Source of the DNA: an uncultured Collinsella sp.
GTDB taxonomy: Bacteria; Actinomycetota; Coriobacteriia; Coriobacteriales; Coriobacteriaceae
DNA: 5,983 nt
Direction: 5' to 3'
NCBI GenBank assembly: GCA_900539735.1
Contig: UQDE01000048.1
Coordinates: 1 to 5,983 of the forward strand
Below the pieces are notes generated by a model that searched no databases, had not been told where the DNA came from, and was given only the letters and a program-made list of their open reading frames with translations. The position numbers and the translations under genes are program-made. Each line of letters opens with the position of its first letter. Position 1 is the first letter of the stretch. Shown here piece by piece: positions 1 to 5,935 of the stretch.

Positions 1-53
1 CGGGATTGGTCAAAATAGTTTGACTATTAGCGGCTAAAATCGCCCGGCGCTAA
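1..53. repeat. Cluster of short overlapping palindromes before the AbiH gene
   Basis: No reading frame survives here; all three forward frames carry stops. Several inverted repeats overlap: GTCAAA-atag-TTTGAC (9-24), AATAGT-ttg-ACTATT (14-28), TTAGC-g-GCTAA (27-37) and TTAGCG...CGCTAA (27-32 with 48-53). The last arm ends exactly at the TAA that closes the AbiH frame on its 5' side. It could be an operator region, a REP-like element, or the end of a mobile element that removed the AbiH start. A TAAAAT at 35-40 resembles a -10 box, but I see no -35 at a normal distance. Confidence 0.35.
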
Positions 54-1085
54 CATTGGATCATTGGGAATGGATTTGATCGGAACCTTGGTCTCGCAAC
101 TGATTACCGTTCTTTTTTGAAGAATCGCTATTTTAAAGATGGCGTTCAGAACAAATACAGGGATGAGCTTGTAAAAAGAGTTGAGGGATTCAGTCCAGAA
201 CGGGCGTCTGAACTTTGGTGTGATTTGGAAAATCTTCTAGGTAGAGCATCAGCGTTTTATGAAGACGATGAAGAATTATTTCATCAGACATTCGAGAATA
301 TTCAAGATGAGTTTTTAGATTACGTATTTAGAGAGTCCAGCCGTATACCTGTCGAGCTTCCTCAGGAGGCAGTTCAGGAATTTCGAGCATCAATTAGCAG
401 CTTCTATACGAGACTCACTGCTGTTGACGTATTAAAAGGGCTCCCCGCTTTGATGTCGACTTCTGAAGACGTGACTGTGCACGTTCTGGTTTTAAACTAT
501 ACGAATACCGTCAATCGTTTTTGGGATGAGATTGGGAAAGACCAGCCCTTTAGTAAGTTGATTGTCGGTGCTTCGCCTAAGTTCTTTTATCAAGGCACTC
601 TTCTTCATCTTCATGGAGAAATCAATGATGGGGGCACTGCTACCAATATTATATTTGGCGTTTCAGATTCTGATCAGATTACATCTCCCGTTTATTCCTC
701 TAAGGTGGATTTTCAAGAGCTTTGGGTTAAAGAAAAAAAGAACTACGGAATTTATGGCAATACGAAAACCGCTGAGATGAGTGAACTGATAGCTAAAGCC
801 GATAGCATTTGTATATATGGCTGCAGCTTGGGAGAAAGTGATGGTTACATTTGGCGACAAGTGGCTGACAGGTTGTCAGATTCGACATGCAGGCTTTATA
901 TTTTCGAATATGGTTTACCCGATCGTTCTACGGTGGCTGCCAGGGCTTATCAGAAACGACGTCGTGATTTGGTCCGACGTTTCTATGAGGTTGCAAATGT
1001 GGCTGCAGAAGATGAGAAATCGATATCAGATCGTTTTTTCCCGGTCGAGTCAACTAAGGTTTTTAATTTCAATCAACTTGTTTAA
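54..1085 (+). CDS. AbiH-family abortive-infection protein, canonical start codon missing
   Basis: This is recognisably AbiH, a family named for phage abortive infection in Lactococcus whose mechanism is not well established. Counting the codon at 54 as residue 1, the family signature IIGNGFD is at 3-9 and continues as RNLGLATDYRSFLK, followed by a helical middle region. Then come LNYTNT (147-152), LHLHG (184-188), IIFGV (199-203) and GCSLGESD (256-263), with a natural-looking C-terminus. At about 343 residues it is normal length. The first formal start is TTG at 117, but it lies inside the conserved N-terminus and has no Shine-Dalgarno. Upstream to the TAA at 51-53 there is no ATG, GTG or TTG in frame. 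Either the 5' end was replaced by rearrangement or a rare ATC/ATT start is used; I favour a decapitated gene. Its AT-richer codons differ sharply from the IS110 gene, suggesting transfer. Confidence 0.82.
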   Translation, partial: HWIIGNGFDRNLGLATDYRSFLKNRYFKDGVQNKYRDELVKRVEGFSPERASELWCDLENLLGRASAFYEDDEELFHQTFENIQDEFLDYVFRESSRIPVELPQEAVQEFRASISSFYTRLTAVDVLKGLPALMSTSEDVTVHVLVLNYTNTVNRFWDEIGKDQPFSKLIVGASPKFFYQGTLLHLHGEINDGGTATNIIFGVSDSDQITSPVYSSKVDFQELWVKEKKNYGIYGNTKTAEMSELIAKADSICIYGCSLGESDGYIWRQVADRLSDSTCRLYIFEYGLPDRSTVAARAYQKRRRDLVRRFYEVANVAAEDEKSISDRFFPVESTKVFNFNQLV

Positions 1086-1229
1086 TTGATGGGACCGTCT
1101 GTGTCTCGTATCGACGATTTCGGGTGGATGTTAGTTAAAGCTCTAGTGTCCGCACTTTGGTGATTCTAAACATGGGACTGTTCGGACTTTCCAAACTGTA
1201 ATGGTGCATTCGTTGGCGCATTCAAAAAA

Positions 1230-2594
1230 CTATCTGCTTTGAAAGGCATCTAGGTGCTGCTGAATGCGAGCGGCATACTTCTCTGCCCATTCATCTGCCT
1301 TGCCGTTTCGCACAAAGTAATTGTTGGATAGGTCGGTTGAGCGGTATGCGTAACCGTCCTTCTGGTAGTTAGCCGTGTGGTCGGAGTGGGCGATTGCCAT
1401 GAGCTCGTCGGTCAGGCCAAAGTACAGATGGCGCTGGTCCAGGTCTCCGTACCAGTTGTCGCTGGTGTCGTCCCAGGTTAGGTCCATCTGGCACCATTTG
1501 CCGTCGATCTTTACGGCATTCTAGGTGTGGCCGTTGCCGGTGATGCGGCCGTTGGCGATGCCCGCGGCGTCAAGGAGCTTGGAGTAGATGCGCTGGTAGC
1601 TCTCGCAGGTGCCCTGGTGGCGCGTGAGGCCGCTTTCGGCTGAGCACCAGTTGAGGTTGTGGTCATACTCCAGCTGGTCGAGCGTCCAGTCGTGGAGCCA
1701 CAGGGCGCGGGCGTAGTCGGACCCGTCGGTATCGGCGCTGCATTTGTCGACTGCGGACTTCACGATGGCGCTGACCGCCGGATAGGCGTCGTCGTTCGCG
1801 CTCGCAAACACGTTTGAGCGCAGATAGTACACGCCGGCCGCCTTATCCATCAGGTAAAAGCGCAGGTAATAGGTGCCGCTAGCGGTCATTTCGAACTGGT
1901 AGTCGTGCGATGTGCATTCGCCGGTGTATTGCTGCCACTGGTTACGGCTGGGGTCGGCAACGCTTTCGCTGCTACCGTCGGGATCCATATACGTCGGTGC
2001 GTCCATGCGGAATTGGTACGCACCGCTTCCGCCCGTCGCAGTCACATGGAACGTGGTCTCCTGGCCGAGCCTCGGGTCGCTCCATTGGACGGTGAGCGTG
2101 ATGTCGCCGCTTTGCGCGGTGGTGCTGTGCTGGTAGTTCGCGGCCGCGTTCGCCGGTTTGATTTCAAATGGGATCGCGCAGGTGCCGCTGTAGTTCTGGT
2201 CGTCGGCGGTCACAACGGCGGTCGCCTGACCGATGGCTACGTTGTTCTCGTAGGCGACAGTGTACTGGTCGCTCGGCACGGTCGACGACGTGACGGTGGG
2301 CATCACGGGATTGCCCGTGTAGCGAATGTCGGTGTCCTCGATACTGAACATGCTGGCGTCGATCGGCTGCGTTGCGTTGGCCGTTACATTGGTGCCGGAG
2401 GCGGCGCTGATTTGATCGTTTGCCCGGGCTTGGCCCGACGTGGTTTCGGCTGGGCTCTCGTTAGGTTTGCCGGCGCTTTGCGCGGCGGGTTCTGGCGCAC
2501 TGGCGATTTCGGCAAGCGCGGGTGACGGGATAAAACCAACCGTCATTACGAGCGAGAGCGCGATGGAAAGGACGCAGGAGGCAGGCTTACGCAT
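1230..2594 (-). pseudogene. Secreted transglutaminase-like surface protein, interrupted by an in-frame amber codon
   Basis: The start at 2594 is chosen because it is preceded by AAGGGG with a 5-nt spacer and opens a good signal peptide (MRKPA, hydrophobic core to about 22, cleavage after PSPALA at 28). A longer ATG at 2648 would bury the signal. A low-complexity linker follows, then an Ig-like surface repeat (about 82-147, IRYTGNPVMPTV...YENN...NYSGT), a second beta-rich segment (152-265) and a transglutaminase core with Cys330 (HQGTCESY), His356 (GNGHT) and Asp371 (MDLTWDD). Codon 358 is TAG (1523-1521) where the family has Trp (GH-x-W-N). The downstream codons to 1230 stay in the same frame and keep the family sequence, so one TGG to TAG change explains the break. 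The 357-residue product would lack the catalytic Asp. The intact protein was probably an exported protease or crosslinking surface protein; its substrate is unknown. The C-terminus (QSR, TAG) may also be shortened. Confidence 0.85.
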
Positions 2595-2680
2595 GACGGC
2601 CCCTTTTCTGTAATCGGAACAGGTACGATTCTGCAAGCGTACCGGCATTTCAACGATTGCAGTATAAACGAAAAACCGAC
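2595..2680 (-). promoter_or_regulatory. Promoter and leader of the transglutaminase gene, with a dyad in the 5' leader
   Basis: On the minus strand TATACT (2666-2661) is a good -10 box, giving a transcript start near 2654 and a leader of about 60 nt before the ATG at 2594. No good -35 is present at 16-18 bp: that position falls in the terminal repeat of the IS110 element (TATAGG), so the insertion may have separated the -10 from its original -35. The IS-borne TTGACA at 2698-2693 is 26 bp from the -10, too far to replace it. The leader holds a perfect dyad GGTACG-N10-CGTACC (2622-2627 with 2638-2643), which could be a repressor operator or an RNA hairpin. The ribosome site AAGGGG is at 2605-2600. 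Confidence 0.4.
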
Positions 2681-2691
2681 GCTCCTATAAG
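2681..2691. repeat. Right-end copy of the IS110 flanking direct repeat
   Basis: GCTCCTATAAG matches 4039-4049 at 10 of 11 bases. It starts only a few bases beyond the transposase stop codon. It probably contains the recombination core. Confidence 0.5.
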
Positions 2692-2694
2692 TTG

Positions 2695-3933
2695 TCAAGA
2701 GGCAGTTTGCGGGAGCGCTCTCTCCAATTCGCACAGGAGCTCGTAATACCTCCTCTCCAGTTTCGTCGACCGCCGTTTCCCCCGTTCCAAGTGCCCGAGT
2801 GTGGCTGCGGACAGGCCGAGCTCCGCGGCGGCTTTCTTCTGAGTCACCCGCATCGCCTTGCGCATCTTCGCGAGCTCGGGGCCTTCCGGCGCGGCGCCGT
2901 CGGGGTTCGGGTCCATGAGCACGCGGTACACCTCCCGCGCTATGTAGCGCTTCAGGCAGCGGACCGCCTCCCGCCGGGACTTCCCCTCGGAGGTCCGCCT
3001 CGCCACGTACCTCCTCGTCCTCTCGTCGTACGCCATGCGCTTGATCGCGATCTCGTAGAGCGCCCAGTTCGCCTGCCGGTTGCCGCCGCGGTTGAGCCTG
3101 TGCCGGTCCGTCTTCCCGCTCGACGCGGGGATCGGGGAGGCGCCGCACATCATCGAGAACGCCGCCTCGCCCTTCAGCCTGCCGGGGTTGTCGCCGGCGG
3201 CCACGACCAGGGCGGCGGCGGTCGTGGTGCCGCAGCCCTCGACGCCGAGCAGCGCGGGCGCGTTCGCCTCCAGCAGCGCGCGGATGCGCTCGTCGAGGGA
3301 CTCGACCTGGCTGCGGGCCTCCTTCCAGACCGCCGCGACGGACCGCAGCGAGGCCAGCACGCTCTCCTCGAGCGCGTCGCCCGCCTTCCTCCCGCGCGCG
3401 AGCAGCGGCATGAGGTCCTTCGGCCGCTCGCGGCCCCTGAACCGCTCCCTCAGGGCGCCCGGGGCCGTCGTGAGCATCGACTTCGCGCAGGCCACGCAGG
3501 ACGTGGACGTCGCGACGGCCAGCCTGCGCGCGACGTAGAGCTGGCGCACCGCCTCGACCCAGCCGTCCTGCGACTTCGGCACGGAGCAGCCCCTCCCGGA
3601 CGCCGCCTTGCGCGCCGCGCGCTCGGCGTCCAGCGGGTCGCTCTTCCCCTCGCCGGGCCTCACCTTGTCCCTCTTGGGCCTGAGCACCTCGACGACGTTG
3701 TACCCGAGCTCTACGAGCCTCCTCGTCAGCCCGGCCCCGTACGATGCCGTGCCCTCGACGCCGACGACCATGCAGCTCCCCGGGTCGCCTATCGCCTCCG
3801 CCAGCCTGTCGTAGCCCTCGGGGTCGGCCCCGAAGCTCCCGCTCCAGATCTTCCTCCCGAGGCCGTCGAGCAGGCACAGGACATGCACGTCCTTGTGCGT
3901 GTCGACGCCCGCGATGACCGTTTCGCCTTCCAT
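2695..3933 (-). CDS. IS110-family transposase (DEDD/serine recombinase) with C-terminal XRE-type HTH
   Basis: The 412-residue protein catalyses RNA-guided insertion and excision of the element. The start at 3933 follows AGGGGAG (3945-3939) with a 5-nt spacer and opens directly into the RuvC-like domain; a longer frame from 4038 would add a low-complexity extension and is not preferred. The RuvC-like DEDD residues are Asp11 (GVDTHKD), Glu60 (VGVEGTAS), Asp99 and Asp102 (KSDPLDAE). A helical linker spans about 110-225. The C-terminal transposase domain holds GVEGCGTTTAAAL (230-242), the Ser-Ser-Gly catalytic motif (271-273) and LNRGGNRQAN (280-289). Residues about 352-400 form a Cro/XRE helix-turn-helix (MRKAMRVTQ, then AAAELGLSAATLGHLERG), which is not part of the standard IS110 architecture. 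The TGA stop overlaps the element's right end. The frame is uninterrupted and the element may be active. Confidence 0.93.
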   Translation of the reverse strand: MEGETVIAGVDTHKDVHVLCLLDGLGRKIWSGSFGADPEGYDRLAEAIGDPGSCMVVGVEGTASYGAGLTRRLVELGYNVVEVLRPKRDKVRPGEGKSDPLDAERAARKAASGRGCSVPKSQDGWVEAVRQLYVARRLAVATSTSCVACAKSMLTTAPGALRERFRGRERPKDLMPLLARGRKAGDALEESVLASLRSVAAVWKEARSQVESLDERIRALLEANAPALLGVEGCGTTTAAALVVAAGDNPGRLKGEAAFSMMCGASPIPASSGKTDRHRLNRGGNRQANWALYEIAIKRMAYDERTRRYVARRTSEGKSRREAVRCLKRYIAREVYRVLMDPNPDGAAPEGPELAKMRKAMRVTQKKAAAELGLSAATLGHLERGKRRSTKLERRYYELLCELERALPQTAS

Positions 3934-4038
3934 TTTCGCTCCCCTCGGTCTGCCGCCTGCTCCGCGCCCGGGTCTCCCAGACATTGCACTGACGGGAGCG
4001 CTACAATCCAATTGGCTTGTCCGATTGTCCGCGCTCAT
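3934..4038 (-). ncRNA. Candidate bridge RNA / seekRNA leader of the IS110 element
   Basis: IS110-group elements encode a guide RNA in the non-coding DNA between the left end and the transposase. This interval is that region and is only about 105 nt. On the minus strand it contains two tandem hairpins. The first is ACAATC with GATTGT (4028-4023 with 4008-4003) around a 14-nt loop. The second is CTCCC with GGGAG (3998-3994 with 3978-3974) around a 15-nt loop. Two loops match the donor-loop/target-loop plan of known bridge RNAs, although the region is shorter than the 177-nt IS621 RNA. I could not assign guide pairings to the flanks. The same DNA stays open in frame with the transposase, but the translated sequence looks low-complexity. 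Confidence 0.4.
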
Positions 4039-4049
4039 GCTCCTATTAG
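4039..4049. repeat. Left-end copy of the IS110 flanking direct repeat
   Basis: GCTCCTATTAG matches 2681-2691 at 10 of 11 bases. It lies about 105 bases upstream of the transposase start, where the left end of an IS110-group element is expected. Confidence 0.5.
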
Positions 4050-4731
4050 GTCATGGCAGGACTCCGGGACGCGGATGCCGGGGCGAGACAGGTCGGATTT
4101 GAGGACGGCCGAAGAGGCGTCAGCAGGTCAGTGGGTCATCGTCCCGGCATTCAGCATCAGGGTAGCGCTGCGACGCGGAAATCGCGCGCCGTTGCCGCGC
4201 CCCGCAGTGCCCGCTTCCCCCGAGAACAATTATCAGTGCAGGTTGTAGACGAGTTTGGCGTGTTTCAAGGGCGCGGTAAGCATTTGCCGTTCCAAGCGAT
4301 GTTGCGAACGCAGACTGGTGATTGCTTGCTGGCTTGTGGTGGTGTTTGGGTTGCTAAGCGAGGGCTGCTTGTTGCGTGGGTTGGTTTTATTGGTGTGGGT
4401 TTGGACACTGTATGGAGATGACGATGGCTGGAGCGGGGTAGGGAGTTGTGGTGCGGATTGGGGATGCTGGGTGGCTGGCCGATTGCGTGCAACGGCCTAA
4501 CGCGTTGTTTGCGGTGCACGGCCAATAGATCTCTGTAGGGGGCCTACCCAACGTAAGGCGTCTGAAGGCATTTCCCTGGAAGCTCGGGCTTCCTGGATAT
4601 CTTGGCGATTAAGATGCGCCCCATGCTCAGCCGGCATATAGAATGGACTGTGGACGTGACGATTGCCTGCTGCTGACATGTTGGTTAATCGACGATGATG
4701 GCAGCGACGGAGATTGATTGGGGCAGTCGGC
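4050..4731. other. Region without a convincing gene
   Basis: I see no gene of recognisable family on either strand. Open stretches exist (for example a plus-strand frame through 4248 and minus-strand frames at 4265-4525 and 4497-4826), but their translations are compositionally biased and lack good ribosome sites. From about 4310 to 4480 the plus strand is strongly G/T-rich: positions 4321-4400 contain only 8 C and 5 A. A plus-strand frame from TTG 4255 to 4500 therefore encodes two hydrophobic stretches (VIACWLVVVFGLL and GLVLLVWVW), which I attribute to composition. A tight stem-loop GGAAGC-tcgg-GCTTCC lies at 4578-4593 and has no T-run on either side, so it is not an ordinary intrinsic terminator. 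The region may contain eroded gene ends. Confidence 0.5.
4578..4593. other. Perfect 6-bp stem-loop with tetraloop
   Basis: GGAAGC-tcgg-GCTTCC is a compact hairpin in otherwise non-coding DNA. There is no following T tract in either direction, so termination is not supported; it may be a structural or protein-binding site, or chance. Confidence 0.3.
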
Positions 4732-4863
4732 ATGTTCGCGAGCGAAAAGGCGGCCCTGCTCGGCGATGTGCCGACTTTTATTGTAGCGAAGGCGTTGGTG
4801 ACGCCGAGAGGCGGCAAGGCCGACAAAACTATTGCGAAGGCAAGGGATCAACATGGCATTTGA
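4732..4863 (+). CDS. Possible small ORF overlapping the DUF262 gene start
   Basis: An ATG at 4732, with GGGG eight bases upstream, opens a 43-codon frame ending in TGA at 4861-4863. The translation (MFASEKAALLGDV, then VAKALVTPRGGKADKTIAKARDQHGI) uses ordinary codons and looks more protein-like than the other frames here. The frame is open upstream to 4699, so it may also be the remaining C-terminus of a longer lost gene. Its stop lies 11 nt inside the DUF262 coding sequence, the arrangement of a translationally coupled pair. I do not recognise the family. It could equally be a chance frame. Confidence 0.3.
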   Translation: MFASEKAALLGDVPTFIVAKALVTPRGGKADKTIAKARDQHGI

Positions 4864-5935
4864 AGCACGTCAGAGTACGGTTGGAAAGCTGCTTAATGAC
4901 TCAATCTATAGAATCCCTCGCAATCAGCGCGCTTACGTGTGGGATGAGCATAACTGGAAAGATCTATTCGAAGACATCAAGCTTGTGACAGAGGAAGTTG
5001 CTACGTCGCATTTCATCGGTTCGATAGTGCTGATGGAGGAAGAAGAAGAAGACAGCCTCGGGGTTTTTACAATAATTGATGGTCAACAAAGAGTTATTAC
5101 CCTAACGCTCTTGCTGTCTAGCCTCATGTTCGCTTTCAAGAAAAGGAATATGATTAACCACGCTAATGGCACAAAAAAATATCTAGTGGCGATAGATACT
5201 AAGGATGTTGAGCACGCGATCGTCGCTCCGGAGAATCATTTATCATTAACGAGGATCGTCGAAGGAGTAATTGCTATCTCTCCTGAAGATGCGGCTGCCA
5301 TGTCTGCTGTGGCTTTCTCGAAGAGCAAACGCGCGTCCGGATCAAAAGACGAACTGATCGTTAAAGCCTTCCAATATTTCAGTGCAAGTTTCGCCAAGAT
5401 GAAGGATGAGGAGTTGCTGGCCTTCAGGGATGCGGTCATTTCTGTCGCATATGTAAACATCAAATCATCGTCTGAGGAAGATTCGTACACAATATTCGAA
5501 ATATTGAATGCGCGAGGTATCGAGCTTGAGGACCATGAGCTTCTGAAGAACTATATTATGCGCTATATCCATCCTATAGAAAAGCGCGATGATGCAAAAC
5601 AGGTATGGTCGGAAATTGAAGCAACAGTCGGCTCGAACATGAAAGCTTTTTTGCGTCACTACGCAATTCAAAAATATCGCCTAGGTCAAGGCGACAAGGA
5701 TGGAGCATATAAGATAATAAGGGATTTTACGGATCCAAAGAAGGCTGCTGATCTTCTCTATGATTTAAGGCTAAAAGCCGGATATTATGCAGAGATTGTC
5801 GAGCCAACCAGCGATGACAGAAATGCGGAAATCTTGAGTTTCTTAAGAACACACAATGTCCGCGTCTTCAGGCCGCTTCTTATGAGTTTAATGCACGCTC
5901 GCGAAATAGAGCAGCTAACGAGCGAGCAGGGTTGA
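4853..5935 (+). CDS. DUF262 (GmrS/SspE-type) defence protein, lacking the C-terminal HNH part
   Basis: DUF262 proteins are ParB-like nucleotide-hydrolysing domains of modification-dependent restriction and phosphorothioate-linked defence (GmrSD, SspE), normally paired or fused with a DUF1524 HNH nuclease. ATG 4853 is chosen over TTG 4832 because AAGGG (4842-4846) lies 6 nt upstream and the family start (MAFEARQSTVGKLL) follows at once. Visible motifs are YRIPRNQRAYVW (19-30), HFIGSIV (53-59), the catalytic-type IDGQQR (75-80) and IFEILNARGIELEDHELLKNYI (214-235). The protein ends at residue 360 shortly after FRPLLMSLMHAREIEQLTSEQ, in the middle of what is usually a longer helical domain; family members of 550-700 residues are common. 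The following 48 bases do not restore the family in any frame I can read, so the gene looks truncated. Restriction activity is unlikely unless a separate nuclease exists. Confidence 0.85.
   Translation: MAFEARQSTVGKLLNDSIYRIPRNQRAYVWDEHNWKDLFEDIKLVTEEVATSHFIGSIVLMEEEEEDSLGVFTIIDGQQRVITLTLLLSSLMFAFKKRNMINHANGTKKYLVAIDTKDVEHAIVAPENHLSLTRIVEGVIAISPEDAAAMSAVAFSKSKRASGSKDELIVKAFQYFSASFAKMKDEELLAFRDAVISVAYVNIKSSSEEDSYTIFEILNARGIELEDHELLKNYIMRYIHPIEKRDDAKQVWSEIEATVGSNMKAFLRHYAIQKYRLGQGDKDGAYKIIRDFTDPKKAADLLYDLRLKAGYYAEIVEPTSDDRNAEILSFLRTHNVRVFRPLLMSLMHAREIEQLTSEQG

Larger units (their letters stand above)
2681..4046 (-). mobile_element. IS110-family insertion sequence, about 1.36 kb
   Basis: The element consists of one transposase gene, a short leader on its 5' side and almost no 3' non-coding DNA. 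Near-identical direct repeats, GCTCCTATAAG (2681-2691) and GCTCCTATTAG (4039-4049) on the plus strand, bracket the gene and are my basis for the ends. IS110 elements lack long terminal inverted repeats and use short shared core sequences, which fits. The transposase TGA lies inside TTGACA next to the right end, as expected if circularisation places an outward -35 upstream of the left end. On joining the ends across the repeat, the nearest -10-like sequence (GACAAT) would lie 21 bp from TTGACA, longer than ideal, so the junction promoter is uncertain. GC content is much higher than that of the flanking AbiH and DUF262 genes. Exact ends are uncertain by a few bases. Confidence 0.65.

Noticed and set aside
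70..120. Programmed -1 frameshift at the T-run 113-118 joining ATG 70 to the AbiH frame
   Set aside because: A frame from ATG 70 encodes MDLIGTLVSQLITVLF, not the AbiH N-terminus; the conserved GNGFD is already in the main frame upstream, so a shift here would not help.
1521..1523. Pyrrolysine or other recoding at the TAG codon
   Set aside because: The position is Trp in the family and one base change from TGG explains it; nothing in the window suggests recoding signals.
1905..2525. Plus-strand frame of 206 codons opposite the transglutaminase gene
   Set aside because: Shadow of the minus-strand gene; low-complexity translation and no ribosome site.
2661..2698. Hybrid promoter from IS-borne TTGACA and the TATACT -10 driving the surface gene
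   Set aside because: The spacing is 26 bp, far from the usual 16-18.
2546..3877. Second long minus-strand frame overlapping the transposase
   Set aside because: It overlaps the transposase in another frame, is almost entirely Arg/Gly/Ala/Glu, and runs across the IS end into the surface-protein leader.
4036..4038. Transposase start at ATG 4038 with AGGAG from the element end as ribosome site
   Set aside because: AGGAG lies only one base before the ATG, too close; the ATG at 3933 has a properly spaced AGGGGAG and matches family N-termini.
2692..4248. Long plus-strand open frame opposite the transposase (518 codons)
   Set aside because: It is antisense to a clear IS110 transposase; GC-rich codon bias keeps the opposite frame open, and the translation is Arg/Pro/Ala-rich with no motif.
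4255..4500. Small two-helix membrane protein on the plus strand
   Set aside because: The hydrophobic residues follow from the G/T-rich composition, the start would be TTG without a Shine-Dalgarno, and the rest is Cys/Trp/Gly-rich.
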